A stretch of DNA of 64,000 nt, from the NCBI RefSeq assembly GCF_000471905.2, contig NW_006496932.1, positions 703,649 through 767,648 of the forward strand, given 5' to 3'. The DNA is from Amborella trichopoda (lineage: Eukaryota; Streptophyta; Magnoliopsida; Amborellales; Amborellaceae). Below are positions 1-12,110 of this stretch, piece after piece. Each line of letters starts with the position of its first letter. Position 1 is the first letter of the stretch. A program made the translations under genes and the position numbers. The notes beneath the pieces are model-generated. The model was not told the DNA's origin. It ran no database searches and saw only the letters and a program-made list of their open reading frames with translations.

Positions 1-3000
1 TTCTCTTGCACTGCCAGCCATAAGAATGCTTGAATTTTAAGCGGCAAGGGCCACTTCCATACAGCTACAATTTCTGGAATAGACCACCTCCAGCGATCAT
101 CGAAAAGCAGATTATACATTGACTTCGCCGAAAATAGTCCATCTGAATCAAGCTCCCAAACAATTGCATAAGCTGCATTTTGCGGAATATACACCTCTTG
201 CAGAAGTGCTAACAAATGAACATACTCGTGAAAAATCTAGTCCGAAATTCTATTATAGGGGAGGACTAAATTCCAAACAACCTGATTACCTCTGATTTAA
301 AAAATATCAGAGATAACGGCATTGAGATTATCCATGTGCTGAAAAATCAAAAGGAAGACATATTTCAAAGGGGAGTCACTTAACCATTTATGGTGCCAAA
401 AAGAGATATTATAGCCATCCCCAAGATTCCACCTAATATCCCTATGGATCAATGGTCTACACGAGTTAATGAATCTCCAGCAATAAGACATCCCGCTTGT
501 ATCATTTTTAAGCCGAACCTACATTTTAAATTTATCTTCTCTATATTTAACATAAATAATTTGATACCACAACTGGTCTTTGAAGTTTAAGCTTCTCCAC
601 CACCATTTACACAGCAAGGCTTGATTAACCAATCTAATTTTCCTAATGCCCAAACTACATTCCTTTATAGGAGTACACACTCTGTCCCATCATAGAAGAT
701 ATTTTCGGAGTTATCAAAAGACCCCCAAAGGAAGTTTCCCGTTAAGGATTCAATTTTCTTGGCAACCCGAGGAGAAATATGCAGTAAAGACATCTAATAG
801 ATTGGCAGGTTTGACAAGCAAGCTTTAACCAAGGTAATCCCACCACCAAAAGAGAGATATTTATACTTCGATAAATCAAGCTTAACTTGTATCCTCTTAA
901 TCACTTTGTCTCAAACGACCATAGGTAGGCGACCATATGAAATTGGCATCCCCAAATACAAAATAGGGAAAACTTCCACCTTATATCCTAGTACCCCTGT
1001 AATGTCATAGACCATAGAGTCATCACAATTAATACCAATTACTGTAAATTTTTTAAAATTAACCTTAAGTCCCAAAGCTACTTCGCAAAATTGCAAGAAC
1101 GTAGCAATATTTTGGATTTGGTCACAATTTGCTTCACAAAAAATGAGTGTATCATCAATGCATTGTAAGTGCAATATACACGGACCATTATTAGGCATTA
1201 AAAATCCTCTAAAATGCCATTTTGCTTCAACATTTCGAACATAACGACTAAAGCACTCACCATAAATAGTGTACAGGAAATGGGACAAAGGATCATATTG
1301 ACGAAGCCCACACAAGGCTCCAAAGAAACAGGTAGGGCAACCTTTGAAAAGAATAGAAAAATGTGCAGAGGATAAATACCCATACCTCCAACTTCCCCAT
1401 TTTCCCCCAAAGCCCATATTCTTCATAATTTCTAAAAGAATATTCCATTCAACCCTATCATAAGCTTTTTCCATATCCAATTTGATTACGACCCCTGCAC
1501 AACCACTTAGACCTCTCGAATGAATGCACTCATGTGTAATCAAAACAATGTTGGTAATCATCCTATCCTTAATGAAAGCAGTTTGGGGCCCAGTGATAAC
1601 ATCGGTAATACCATTTTAACTCTTTCAACTATAACCTTAACGATAATTTTATAAAGGCTCGAGAGAAGGCTAATGGGCATCATATCACTAAGGCTCCCAA
1701 TAATGGACTTTTTGGGAATAAGGGCGGTAAAAGTGAAGTTAACACATTTAAAGAGTTTACCACTATGCAAAAAACAACGCATCATTTCTAGTAACTCTAA
1801 AGAGACCAAACTCTAGAATTTGTGCAAAAATAATAATAGAAAACCGTCAAGTCCAGGTGCCTTATCCCCGGGAAGCCCAAAAACTGTTTTTTTTAATTCT
1901 TCCAAAGAAACATCCCTCTAATGCAATAATATCGAATAAGCCAAAAGATATCTAAAGCCCTCTCTAGATAACCGAGGTGTGACTTTTACCTTAGTGGTGA
2001 AAGTTTTTTTGAAATGACTGATAACCGCATTAGACATTCCATCCATATCATCAAGATCAACACCATGAATCAAAAGCCCAGAAACATCATTTTGATGTCT
2101 CCGAGCATTAGCAATGGTATGGAATAATTTAGTATTTAAATCCCCTTCCTTTAGCCATTTAACCCTAGATATCTACTTCCAATACACCTCTTCCACCCTG
2201 CGGAGTTCATGAAGCTTATTAATTTTAGAGTTCCTTACTAAAACCAACTCCTTAGATAGAACTCCAGAATTTTGAACCCTAAAGTCCACCTCTGTTAAAC
2301 AGCTAAGCACCTCGTCGATTTTCTTTTTCACATTAAATCCTCTATCATTCTTCCAAGCAAAAAACTTATGTTTCACACTTAAGAGCTTTTTGTGAAGTTG
2401 AACTTCCATTGAGCTAATAGAAATAGAATTTTCCCAAGCACTTTTGATAAGATCAAGCACCTCTTTTTCTGCCAACCAACCAGCTTCAAACCTGAAAAGC
2501 TTAGGTCATACAAAAAGAACTTTAGAGCATAGTAGAATGGGAGTGTGATCAAAGAAGAGCCTGGGTAAAGCCATGACCAAGGCAAGGGGAAGAAATCAGA
2601 CCACTTCCTAGAAACCAGAAATCTATCCAGCTTAGATATCAATAAATTTAAGAGCAATCATTTGACTTGGTAAAAATTGAGCCAGAAATTGGCAAGTCTA
2701 TCAAAGCATGGGTCCCGATAAATCTATTAACTAGACGTATTGCTGTCGTAATCAATCCACCATAATTACTTTTATCGGGCCACTTGATAAAATTAAAATG
2801 TTCCCCCTCTGCAAACATATCGGATGATTGAAACTATTAATAAAATCAGACATCTCATTAATACAAATTTGCTTTTGAGCCAAAAATTGAGGACCATAAC
2901 CATTCAACAACTCCCAACGAAATCAGGCCCAGCAAAACCAACCATCAGAAAAATATCTCTTTTAAGAGAGAAAAAATACTTCAAAATAATAGGATCTCAG

Positions 3001-3217
3001 AAAATCCACAAATCCCCAGAAGCCCCATAAAGTCAATACTAAAAAAATCCACAGACCCAGGACCCCAAACTTCCCTAACACTCACAATGGTGGGGCTAGG
3101 AAGTTTAGTTTCCTACAGGATGAGTACGGTAGGCTTAAAACGAGAAACAAAAAATAAAACGTCTTTCTTGTGAATGAGGTCACCTAAACTTCGAACATTC
3201 CAAGAAATAATATTCAT
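1..3217 (-). pseudogene. LINE ORF2 (endonuclease, reverse transcriptase, zf-RVT), broken
   Basis: ORF2 of a plant LINE, which would nick target DNA and copy element RNA into it. It opens at 3217 with MNIISWNVRSLG, the usual start of the APE-type endonuclease. Further endonuclease sequence (LDRFLVSRKWSDFF) is seen at about 2657-2600. The reverse transcriptase includes PISLLSSLYKII at about 1670-1630, KLDMEKAYDRVEW at about 1490-1450, and the catalytic block read as CIDDTLIFCEA at about 1165-1130 (family form FADDTLIFCEA). LGMPISYGR follows at about 945. The zf-RVT region gives ISFWHHKWLSDSPL at about 410-370 and KWPLPLKIQAFLWLA at about 60-10. Stops and frameshifts separate the blocks, so this is a pseudogene. 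Family assignment is firm. Confidence 0.9.
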
Positions 3218-5225
3218 GGGAAAGGGTTAGCAGAGGAAGAACCTGGGCCATCCCAACTCGAGCTAAAGAAGACCTCATCTTTATCCGAAGATAGTCCCGA
3301 ACTGACCTCAATCATCTGTTCATCAGCGATGATAATGCCTCTCGCAGCTTGAGCCTGCAGCTTCTTCGAGGACCTCGTACCCTTCGTCGGAGATTTTCCT
3401 TTGGCTTTTGATTTACCACCTCCAGTGGGAGTTCTACCCACAACCACGTCCTTCTTGTTCCTAGCATCAAATTTACCCGTCTTCTTCTTCTCAAGAATCT
3501 CATTAAAGACCTCTCCAATTCGAATATTAAAATCCATTTCACAGTCAGAGACGATGGAAGAAATCACCTTCTCCTCAGAAGTACTACGAGATTTCAACAC
3601 AGAGTCAGCCCCTACCTCTGAAACCTTAGACGAAAGGGTTTCAACAGCAATGGCCTATCCTCATGCCGAATGACATTGAGGGGGCTGGGAGCATCCACTT
3701 CCACCAAAACAAGCTCAGGGAATTGGACCTCAGGCTCAACAGGCCCATCAGCATTAAAATCTGCAACCTCTTGTTCCAACAACTCAAGAAGAAACTCCTC
3801 CTCTTTTAAATCCACCTGTACATCCCCTTCCTCAAGCACCACCAGATCCAAGGGATCAACTATAAGAGGGTCAAAACTAGGCCTGAGTGAAGAACAAAGC
3901 TTCCTAGTAGTACAAAGATGAGACAAGAGATACATATTAGCCACCTAAAGCAACACCAGGTTTAGAGCTAACACAGAACAATGTTTATGGCCTGCCACAG
4001 CAGCAACAAAATATAGAAATCCGCTGAAAATTTTGGCCTACTCTCAGCAATAGCGATCTTTACCTCTTTAACTAGAAAGAGATAAGGGGAAGAAAGGAAG
4101 ACCATACCCCAAATTGAGGCCGTCGGCAATAAAGGCGGGGAAATCTCCACGTCAACCACCGCCTTCCCAAAGGTTGATGCCTCAATATGCAGTTGAGATA
4201 CGGTGCCATGCATAGTTCCCTCTAAAAAGTTAAGTGGTGAGGCCACTCGGACTACATTACCGTATGTACTCTCACGTTTATCAATAACCTTGGCACCACA
4301 GACGGCGGGAATTTCGTGAAATGGCCCATCGGGATCCAGCGTTTCGAAATTTTCAAATTTCGAAATCCTTTCATTGTTTTTCCAAAATTATGGCACCTAT
4401 TCCTCCTCAAAAAATTCCTAGAATGGTTCGACAGCAAACCTTGATCCTGAATCATCTTCATTTTTGGATGGCGAGGAACCTCTTGCCACCCCCCAAGTCC
4501 CTGAGATGATCCCCACCGGTCTTAATCATCGATGGTTGAGGGTAAACCTTCTTCTCATCTAACGAGATCTTTATAGAAAAAGATTATTGGCCCACCAAAA
4601 GTCTAATCCTATTGGGAACAGAGGCTCCCTTCGATTTCCAAATAGGGAATTTCACAAAAATCAAGTCAATTCCTTGAAGGGAAGCCTTATCAATGTCACA
4701 AACAACAATTATCCACTATACGACATGTATCCATCGACCAAGCATGAAGTGGAATACCTGATAATCTGATCCACAAGCTCTCCTTTAGAATGTAAGAAAG
4801 ATGGGAAGAAGGTTTCCAGAGATCTAGAGATAAGAGTTTCCCTCGATTCTGGCAAACAGATTTTCTAAAGCCCTACTAGCATCCCCTTTAGCACGCTGAA
4901 GGAAGACAATTTTATTATCCCCCATTACTTTAACCGAGCATAAGTTAAACCCCAACCCCTTTTGGCCCAATCACTCAGACCAAAGATGTCATTTGAGGGT
5001 GGGGAGAAGGATCTCATAACAGGAAAACGAGCATCCGAAAGCAATCATCCTGACAGATCGAACCGAACCGATACCACGGGCACCATAAAACCATCATCCT
5101 CACAATCTCCATCACCGGAATCTCCACACAAAATCATCCTATCCTCTCTCTACAATTTTCTTCGTGACCCAAAACCCATCTTAGCCTGCCTCTCTACAAC
5201 CTCCCAACTACCTTTGTTGTGATGC
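3214..5225 (-). pseudogene. LINE ORF1 (gag-like, DUF4283-type nucleic-acid-binding protein), broken
   Basis: ORF1 lies directly upstream of ORF2 on the minus strand. Its N-terminal half resembles the DUF4283-type domain of plant LINE and gag-like proteins, for example DIDKASLQGIDLIFVKFPIW at about 4700-4640. The middle (3944-3612) is acidic. The last 128 residues (3600-3214) are basic and rich in Lys, Gly and Ser, as expected of an RNA-binding tail, and end SSSANPFP. The stop TGA shares bases with the ORF2 ATG. Several stops break the frame (for example around 4800 and 3610), so no complete protein can be made. The start is uncertain. Assignment rests on position next to ORF2 plus the weak domain match. 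Confidence 0.7.
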
Positions 5226-6414
5226 TTGTCTTTAAAGACTGCCGATCAGAACTTGTATTTTGACATGTTGGTACTCAATCTGCATCTTGTTCTTCCTCTA
5301 TCTCTCTTCCTCTCTCCAAAGTTCTTCCTTTTTCCTTTGCTCCTATCTCACACTCTCTCATCCAACAACAACCTACTCTATATTATATATGGTTGCAACC
5401 TTAACATGTAGAACTATGGATATCTCAAAAATCTATTGGAAAAGGTAGTTTAATGTTGAAATTGATCATCTTGATATCGAGATGTATGACCATGACAAAT
5501 AAAAAGATTTTAAGTCTCAGAAATAGTGCATTTTACAACATATTATCTGTACCGTCTTTTTTTAAGACTTTCATATGTTTATAGATCTACTTGATTTTAA
5601 CAATTTTTTAAATTTAAAATTTTATAATTAGATATAAAAATAGATTTTGAGATAATACTAAGAACATTTTACATCAAAATTATATACCTTGATAAAATTT
5701 GAAGGTGCACCTTACCTCTACAGCTACGGATGCATCTGTATGCTAATTGCACCCTTTAGAGAAATCCTTTGAGATAAGATGATTGATAAAGCAGCCAACC
5801 ACTAAATATTATATTTTTATATTATCCCAATTCTTCACTAGTGTTCTTAATCAATTTTTAACTTGAAGGAAAAGTTTATATTTTTTTTCGCACAATATTT
5901 TTTTAACAAATAAAAAATTTGTATAAGATTGCACTTTATTTGTAGAAGTAAGATTACGGTAATTTATCTTGTGTATTTTATTTAGACAATAGATTGTGTA
6001 GGATTTGAAATTATCTTAAAAGTAATGGCTTTTTTGACAGTATCTTTAAATATGTGTTAATGGTGATCAACTAATACAGACGGTGTAGAACATCGCATCT
6101 TATTTGTACGAGTAATGTTTTCATTTTATATCAAAAGTAAATGATCTCATAGTATATAATCCCATAAGATGCTGACTATTTAACATTTTATCCTTATATT
6201 TTGATCTAATTTCAAAGCACTTATAAGAATTTACGCATGATTTTGACTTGGAATATTAGGAAAATATAACATATTAGACAGTTGAAAATAAGATATATTT
6301 TAATAAATCTAAAAAAAACATCAAACACATGCCCCATGCTGCACTTTCCTTGTGCCTTCACCAACTGCCTTTTCTCTACCCCTTTGAGTAGCACTCTTTC
6401 TGCTTAGCAGCCAA
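5226..6414. other. AT-rich intergenic sequence
   Basis: No coding signature, long repeat or RNA gene is recognised. 5226-5400 is pyrimidine-rich on the plus strand; the rest is A/T-rich with short homopolymers. Confidence 0.6.
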
Positions 6415-6525
6415 AACTCTCTCTCTCTCTCTCTTTCTCTCTCTCTAACAGCTCAATGGCCTCTCTCTCTCTCTCTAACAGCTCAATGGCCTCTCTCTCT
6501 CTCTAACAGCTCAATCGCTCTCTCT
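6415..6525. repeat. CT microsatellite grading into a minisatellite
   Basis: A (CT)n run is interrupted three times by TAACAGCTCAATGGC (last copy ending ATCGC), giving a tandem repeat of about 26-32 bp made of a CT tract plus the interruption. Confidence 0.9.
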
Positions 6526-7173
6526 TCAAAACTAACCGATCCGAATTTCTCTTTGGAAACTTCAAAATTTCCCGTCATGTGCTTTCCTCGGAATCTAATA
6601 AACCCAGCAAAAAGCCATGGACTGTGGGGTGATACTACTATGAGAAGTAAGAGAAAAATTGTAGAGAGATAAAGAGTCTTGAACAGTGAGAGAAAGGAGA
6701 AGAGAGAGATAGTAGGTTTTGAATGGTGAAACCTACCCTGGAATTGCATTTGTTGAAAAACAAACAACAAATGAAAAATATACAGAACTCCTCTAATTGT
6801 TGCTCTAATGAATGCTTTTCTTAAGAACTCACTTAATTTCTCTGTTGATTTAACTTTAGTTTTATGGAGGGGCAAAATTTGAAAGTCCTCCCTTACATAT
6901 TTCATATTTTATACTCAAGTCCCATGAGATTGTATAATGCATTTTAATTTTATTATTTTTAGTGTTTTTATCATACATTGGATTAAGGTATCTGCACTTC
7001 TCATCGTATACACCTTAAAAAATAGAAAAAACGATTCAGCAATAAAAGTGACCAAAATATACCTACAAGTTTTAGGAGTATTTTGGTAATTTGTTTTTTT
7101 AAGTAATTTTTAAATTTTTTTTATAGGTTTGTGATGGAGAAAATGTAGATGCTTCAAATTGAAACTTAATTCG
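6526..7173. other. AT-rich intergenic sequence
   Basis: A 140-codon minus-strand frame overlaps 6483-6905 but starts inside the CT repeat and has no recognisable domain. Nothing else is supported here. Confidence 0.5.
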
Positions 7174-7206
7174 ATATATATATATATATATATATATATA
7201 GTAATG

Positions 7207-7377
7207 ATCCTATAGGACCCTCCCTCACCGAGGTGTGTAGGATCTCAAAGGGTCACCATTAAAGTAGAAAGTTATCACATGGAGGTGAGACTTGACTTTT
7301 TTATAGACTCTTACCAAATTTAATGGTGATCCTTTGGGGTCCTATACACATGGGTGGGGGATGCTCCTATAGGATTT
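7207..7377. mobile_element. MITE-1, hairpin-type element between TA microsatellites
   Basis: The left arm (7207-7263, starting ATCCTATAGGA and ending GGTCACCATTAAA) matches the reverse complement of the right arm (7319-7377) over nearly 60 bp with few mismatches. The loop is about 55 bp. (TA)n tracts flank both sides (7174-7200 and 7384-7405), as expected for insertion into TA. There is no coding capacity. This is a non-autonomous DNA element; the superfamily is not fixed, though a TA target would suit Tc1/Mariner. Confidence 0.8.
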
Positions 7378-7405
7378 TTTCTCATATATATATATATATA
7401 TATAT

Positions 7406-7812
7406 GGAAAAAGTTCATGTACGCCCAAATGCGTATCGCTACAGTAAACGTTCAACGACTCAGATCGAATCTATGCCGTTCAGATGGTCACAGTTGTCCA
7501 AGAGTGTTTGAATTTTAATTTTTTTTATACAAATCCAAATCACTTGAAATTTTAGGTGTATGTTTTTCTCATCAAGGCGCACCTAATAAAAAAATAATTT
7601 GCAAAAACTAAATTGATCAAAATGCCCCCAAAACATCTCAGGGGTATTTTGATCAATTTATTTCATGTAAAATATTTGTTTGATATTTTTCGTAGATTCG
7701 TCTATTTTTGAAGAACACACGTATAAAATTTCAAAGTAATTTGGATTTGTAAGTAAAAAAACTTTAAAATTCAAAACATTACCGGACATCTATGATCGTA
7801 GTATCGGCTATA
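7406..7812. mobile_element. MITE-2, long inverted-repeat element truncated by an assembly gap
   Basis: Sequence around 7510-7575 (TTTGAATTTTAATTTTTTTT, then CAAATCCAAATCACTT) reappears inverted at about 7710-7785. At the centre, 7609-7628 and 7641-7660 form a 20-bp stem (TAAATTGATCAAAATGCCCC against its complement, one mismatch) around a 12-base loop. The whole segment can fold back on itself. The right end is lost in the run of N at 7813. Confidence 0.75.
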
Positions 7813-7832
7813 NNNNNNNNNNNNNNNNNNNN
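7813..7832. other. Assembly gap (20 N)
   Basis: A run of 20 undetermined bases, cutting through the right arm of MITE-2. Confidence 1.
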
Positions 7833-9105
7833 CCTATCCCCTGTGTGCCTTGCCTACCCACGAACTATTAAAAAAGACCATATGTTCTAAAAAAGGGGAC
7901 TTGAACATAAAATATGAAAGGTTGGGTACTATTTTTAAATTAAGAAATAAAATAAGATTTTTTTCAAGTTTTCAAATAGATATATAGGTGAAATATTAAA
8001 TTCTTCATCTAAAGTGATTTAATAATTTTTCTTTTTAATTTATTTCTAAGCAATTCATGCACAATCACTCCAAAAACAGAAAAAACTCGGGACGTTGTCA
8101 TTCTCATCCATGTGTTTAATATTCCCACAAATGTTTAAGTGGGAATAACAATGATTTAAAAACTCTGGATCAGCACGAAATTGCTTGATCTGACTCGGGA
8201 ATTGGTCGCGCCATTCTGGTTCTACGTATATATAGGAAAACGATCGAGTTTAGAAGGTTGGCTGTTCCACATAGTAAAATGACGTTTTTCTATAATAAAA
8301 CAATGATCTGGATCACCGATTCACCATTATATAGAGGTTTTTGACCGGTTCAATGTTTTTCACATTTTTTTTGCCGGTTCATTGTTTTTACTGCACAGTA
8401 AAACGGTGATTCAGATAGTTGATTTACAGATCCATGCTAATTTTTGGGGTGCCCGATCCAAGTCATCGATCCATTTTTCAAATCACTCGAGAATAGTGAT
8501 AGCTATTTAAATTTCCAAATTTCATATAAGAATAATGGCACTCATTTCTCAAAGCATTTGTTTTGTGCATGATTTAGAAAGTAGAAAAAATTGAAAATTA
8601 CTTTATTTATATCAGCCAATGTCATCACTTATGCCATATTTGTACCAATGCATTCCTGGCTTGTTTTTGTACAAACCATTGAATAAATCTACAACTCGAC
8701 CACGAGACCTGGCCCAAGGTTGAGCTGAGTAACTTGGGCCGCACCTGAGTTACTCAACGCGACTCGGCTTTAATTTGGATAAGGCTTTAGTTTTGATAAG
8801 TTAAAAAATGTTAAAAACTATAAAATATAAAAAAATCTAAAAAATAAGAAAACTATATTTAAAGTAAAATTAAACAAAACACTTCTAAATGAAGTTAAAA
8901 AAGTAGTGAAAAAATAAATTTTAAAACAATCTTTTTGTGATGGGAGTATTTTAGAAATAATCCAAAAAAAAGAGGACAACTTAAAAAATAAGTATTCATG
9001 GCCAAAACATTTTACAATATTTGTCAAAATGATAGAAGACATAAATAAATAAAATTATAAATAATTTTTTATTTTTTATTTATTATTATTTGTTGGATCA
9101 TTTTT
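7833..9105. other. AT-rich intergenic sequence
   Basis: No gene or element is recognised. Short frames here are incidental to long A and T runs. Confidence 0.5.
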
Positions 9106-9260
9106 TTCAAAATCCACCCCACCCCCCCGTCCCATTCAAACCACTCAATTCCCCCCAACCCCCCCGCCCCCCAATTCAAACCACTCAATTCCAATGATCG
9201 CCCACCCCCCCCCCCCCCCCGCCCAACCCCCCGACCCCCTCCCCCATTCAAACCACTCAA
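9106..9260. repeat. C-rich tandem tract with G-quadruplex potential on the minus strand
   Basis: Long C runs (up to about 18 C with one interruption) alternate three times with a conserved spacer, ATTCAAACCACTCAATTC. The minus strand has many runs of four or more G in close succession. The apparent minus-strand Gly/Arg frame over this tract is a product of its composition. Confidence 0.85.
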
Positions 9261-9548
9261 TTCAATGATGTCAACTAAGGTGGCTAGTCCAAGTTACTCG
9301 AGCCAGCCAAAGTTGGCTCGTCAGAGTTTTTCAACACTAGTATAATAAAGTACCAAAAAAGTACACAACAATAAAGTATACAAAATAACCAAAAAAGTAC
9401 ACAATAAGACTCTCATTCACCGCTAACAGTCATATCGCAAACCATATGTCAAACCCAAGGCTGGATCTGCATCATTAACATACTCCATCTCCTTAATTTT
9501 GTGACCTTTGTTTATATAAAAAAAATGCTTACAATCCCTATATTAAAA
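9261..9548. other. Intergenic sequence with a short direct repeat
   Basis: ACCAAAAAAGTACACAA occurs twice, near 9351 and 9388. No coding feature is seen. Confidence 0.5.
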
Positions 9549-9938
9549 GGGTGCGGTTTGTATAGAGCCGAGGCTCTAATCAAAGTAAAGATCACTTTGA
9601 AGTAGTGTTGAGAATTGTAGTTTTGATATTAGAAATTTTTGTGATAGCTTTAAAATATATATATATTTTTAATTATAAAATTTAAAGCTTAAAAAATAGT
9701 GTAGATTAAGCATATCTATGAAAACTTGAAAATCTTGAAAATGGATGGTCCAAAATGCATTACATGATGTATTATTTCCAAAATTTGAAATCCATTTTTT
9801 TCTCATGTCCATATATCTTGAGTTCTATATGATCAATTTGAGAATATTTGGATATCAAAACAACCTCTTCTAATGAAATTTTTGAGGTCAGCTCTAATTT
9901 GTTTGTTTGGAGCCTCGGCTCTATATACACTTTTTCCA
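9549..9938. mobile_element. MITE family M3, copy 1
   Basis: The left end reads TGTATAGAGCCGAGGCTCTA. The right end, reverse-complemented, reads TGTATATAGAGCCGAGGCTC, so the element has TIRs of roughly 30-40 bp. A second copy of similar length and about the same sequence throughout lies at 49717-50102. The interior has no coding capacity. Two independent copies with matching ends support a real non-autonomous DNA transposon family. Confidence 0.85.
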
Positions 9939-10273
9939 TATTAAAATCTTCATGTAAGACCAAGCAACAAGCTTTTGTGCTATATATTGCATGTTATATA
10001 CAGGCATGATATGCCATTTATTTGAAATTTCAAATAAGTAGGCAATATAAACTCCAATAAATCTTTGTTTTTCAAATAATAACACGTTATATAGTTTTTA
10101 AACTCATTACTTCTTGAATATATAAATGAATAAAACATCGTATCGCAATTATCCTCTCTATAAACACCAATTCATCCCATGCTTTTCAATATTCAATGTT
10201 TGACAACTATCTTCAATGAAAAGAAAAACATATTTGGACTAACAGATGTGAGGGACATTTCAACAGGGGGCAC
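9939..10273. other. AT-rich intergenic sequence
   Basis: Nothing recognisable beyond base composition. Confidence 0.5.
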
Positions 10274-11170
10274 TGTTAGAATGACATTCTATTTGGCGGG
10301 ATTTAGTCATTTTTCTTATTTTATTCTCTCGTTTAACCACCTAATATAGCTGTCATAACCTTTTATGTAGAGGTTTGGACTTTGGACCCAGCTAATCGAA
10401 GTCTTGTTTGATGTAAAGCTTGAGGACTAGGAAATGAGTTGGGTTTAATCGGTTAGCTTTTGACAATTTGCAACGCTATGTCTTAGGTGTTGGATTTGGT
10501 GCTATCCAAAATCATCCACGTACCAAGAGATATATAGGAAGTTTTTTATTTAGTATGGACTATTAATCTTATCTATGTGGGATGACAGGGCAGAGAATTG
10601 GTGTACCTTAGTTAGGTCACTATATGAAAAATGTGGTTTCTTCTAGAGAGAGAGAGGGGCAAGGTCTCTTGTGCATAAGATGCAAAGTTTCTCTAAGAAT
10701 GTTTCATCTTATAAAAAAGACAGCTTCCTATGGAGAGCAACATTGTGATGATGCATCTTGTTGATTCCCGAAGATTGAGATGTTTGTTTCTTGTAGAGAA
10801 GCAGTTTTTATGAGAATTTTGGGTGATTCCACTTTTAGTAACAGGAAGTCTCATTTGCTCTCAAAGTTCTCTTCCTAGACAGTGGTCTAGATATAGCCTT
10901 TTCCTAGACAGTGGTCTAGTTATGGAATACAGATAAGAGAGAGATCGGCAGTGGTGTCGTTTGGGAGAGAGGTCTAGAAGGGTTTTGCTCGATTGAGTTT
11001 TGTTGAAGGTTAGGGTCTTGTTCGACTGAGTTTTGTCGAGGGTTAGAAAGGTATCGCTGTCAAAAAATATTTGATGTAACTTTCATTGGTATAGTGGATT
11101 TCAGTTTGTCATGCCCTTGGATGTAGCCTTTCTAGAGTGAATTATGTAAAATGTGTGTTTCGTACTTTAT
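10274..11170 (+). mobile_element. Possible solo or truncated copia-type LTR
   Basis: A purine-rich stretch (CAACAGGGGGCAC) is followed by TGTTAGAATGACATTC, the arrangement expected of a polypurine tract and LTR start. About 900 bp of unique sequence follow, with no primer-binding site or coding block next to them. The right boundary is a guess. Low confidence, because no second copy is in the window. Confidence 0.35.
10868..11046. repeat. Two short tandem duplications
   Basis: TTCCTAGACAGTGGTCTAG is present twice about 29 bp apart (10870 and 10899), each containing the palindrome CTAGAC-AGTG-GTCTAG. At 10985-11046 the phrase around GAGTTTTGTYGARGGTTAG is also duplicated in tandem. Confidence 0.8.
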
Positions 11171-11272
11171 TTGCCAAAATTCAACCCATCGGATATGGAG
11201 CTTACGTGCACAACACGAGGCTCAATTTCTACACAGGATAGGGGACCTCTCCCCCACTGACTCATCCAAATA

Positions 11273-11273
11273 A

Positions 11274-11319
<46 letters not shown>
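11273..11319. repeat. (AAT)n microsatellite
   Basis: About fifteen uninterrupted AAT/ATA units. Confidence 0.95.
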
Positions 11320-11320
<1 letters not shown>

Positions 11321-11863
11321 AAATAAAGGAAAAAATGCTTGGGGACACCACATTGAAAACTTCATTTTAAAAAAGCAGAAAGATTACATGCTTCTACTTG
11401 AAGTATACTTGTTCCTTATTTATGCGGATGGCCTGCCTAGAAGTATCCTAAACTAACCTAAGAAAAAGAAAAGAAAATGTTGAAATTAAACCCTAAGTAT
11501 ATGAGAAAAAATCCATTAGTGCACACGGTATGTTCAATTTTAAGAAAGCTAAAATTCATAAAACTTTTCTTTCATTGAAATTATTCATTGGGTCTCATAT
11601 ATTTCCCATTTTTTCAAACACTATGCAAAAGCTCGGCTTAGACTCAGGGTTCAGCCCTTTCTTGAGGTGAGTTACTCAATTGAGCTTGACTGGACTCTTG
11701 TCCATTAAATGAAATGAATTGAAATTGTCATTAAAGAGTTCGATTTCCATCAAAGATCAAGCATTAGTTTAGAAGATATTGAAGTTCTAAAATGGGGCAA
11801 ACAAATCCCAAATACTTTGATCTACAAAATACGAGAAGTCTGATAGTTTTTTTCTCAAATCTA
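11320..11863. other. AT-rich intergenic sequence
   Basis: No feature supported. Confidence 0.5.
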
Positions 11864-12110
11864 ATGCTTCCAATATATAGATGTAATGATTTTCTATAGT
11901 AACCTGAAAATTTGGTATAGTAACCTGAAAATTTTCTATAGTAACCTGAAAATTTTCTCAAAATGCTTCCAATATATAGATGTAATGATTTTCTATAGTA
12001 ACCTGAAAATTTGGTGCTCCTATAGTAACCTGAAAATTTGATATCCTATAGCAACCTGAAATTTTGGTGCTCCTATACTCGATATATAGTAACCTGAAGA
12101 CCTAGGGCAT
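11864..12110. repeat. Minisatellite with unit ATAGTAACCTGAAAATTT
   Basis: The unit ATAGTAACCTGAAAATTT and close variants occur about seven times. A larger block starting AATGCTTCCAATATATAG is also duplicated (about 11866-11910 and 11963-12010). Read on the minus strand the units give a repeated KFSGYYRK peptide. This is a by-product of the repeat and is not evidence for a gene. Confidence 0.9.

Larger units (their letters stand above)
1..5225 (-). mobile_element. Degenerate LINE (L1-like non-LTR retrotransposon), 3' end beyond the window
   Basis: A minus-strand non-LTR retrotransposon can be followed from a nucleic-acid-binding ORF1 through an endonuclease and reverse transcriptase ORF2 to the zinc-binding C-terminal domain at the window edge. 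Each module is recognisable but interrupted by stops and frameshifts, so it is an old, inactive copy. The 5' limit near 5225 is only estimated: upstream there is pyrimidine-rich DNA and then plain AT-rich sequence. The 3' UTR, poly(A) and target duplication lie left of position 1. Confidence 0.9.

Noticed and set aside
6483..6905. 140-codon minus-strand open frame
   Set aside because: It starts in a CT microsatellite, is of low complexity with a poly-Leu stretch, and shows no domain. Chance ORF.
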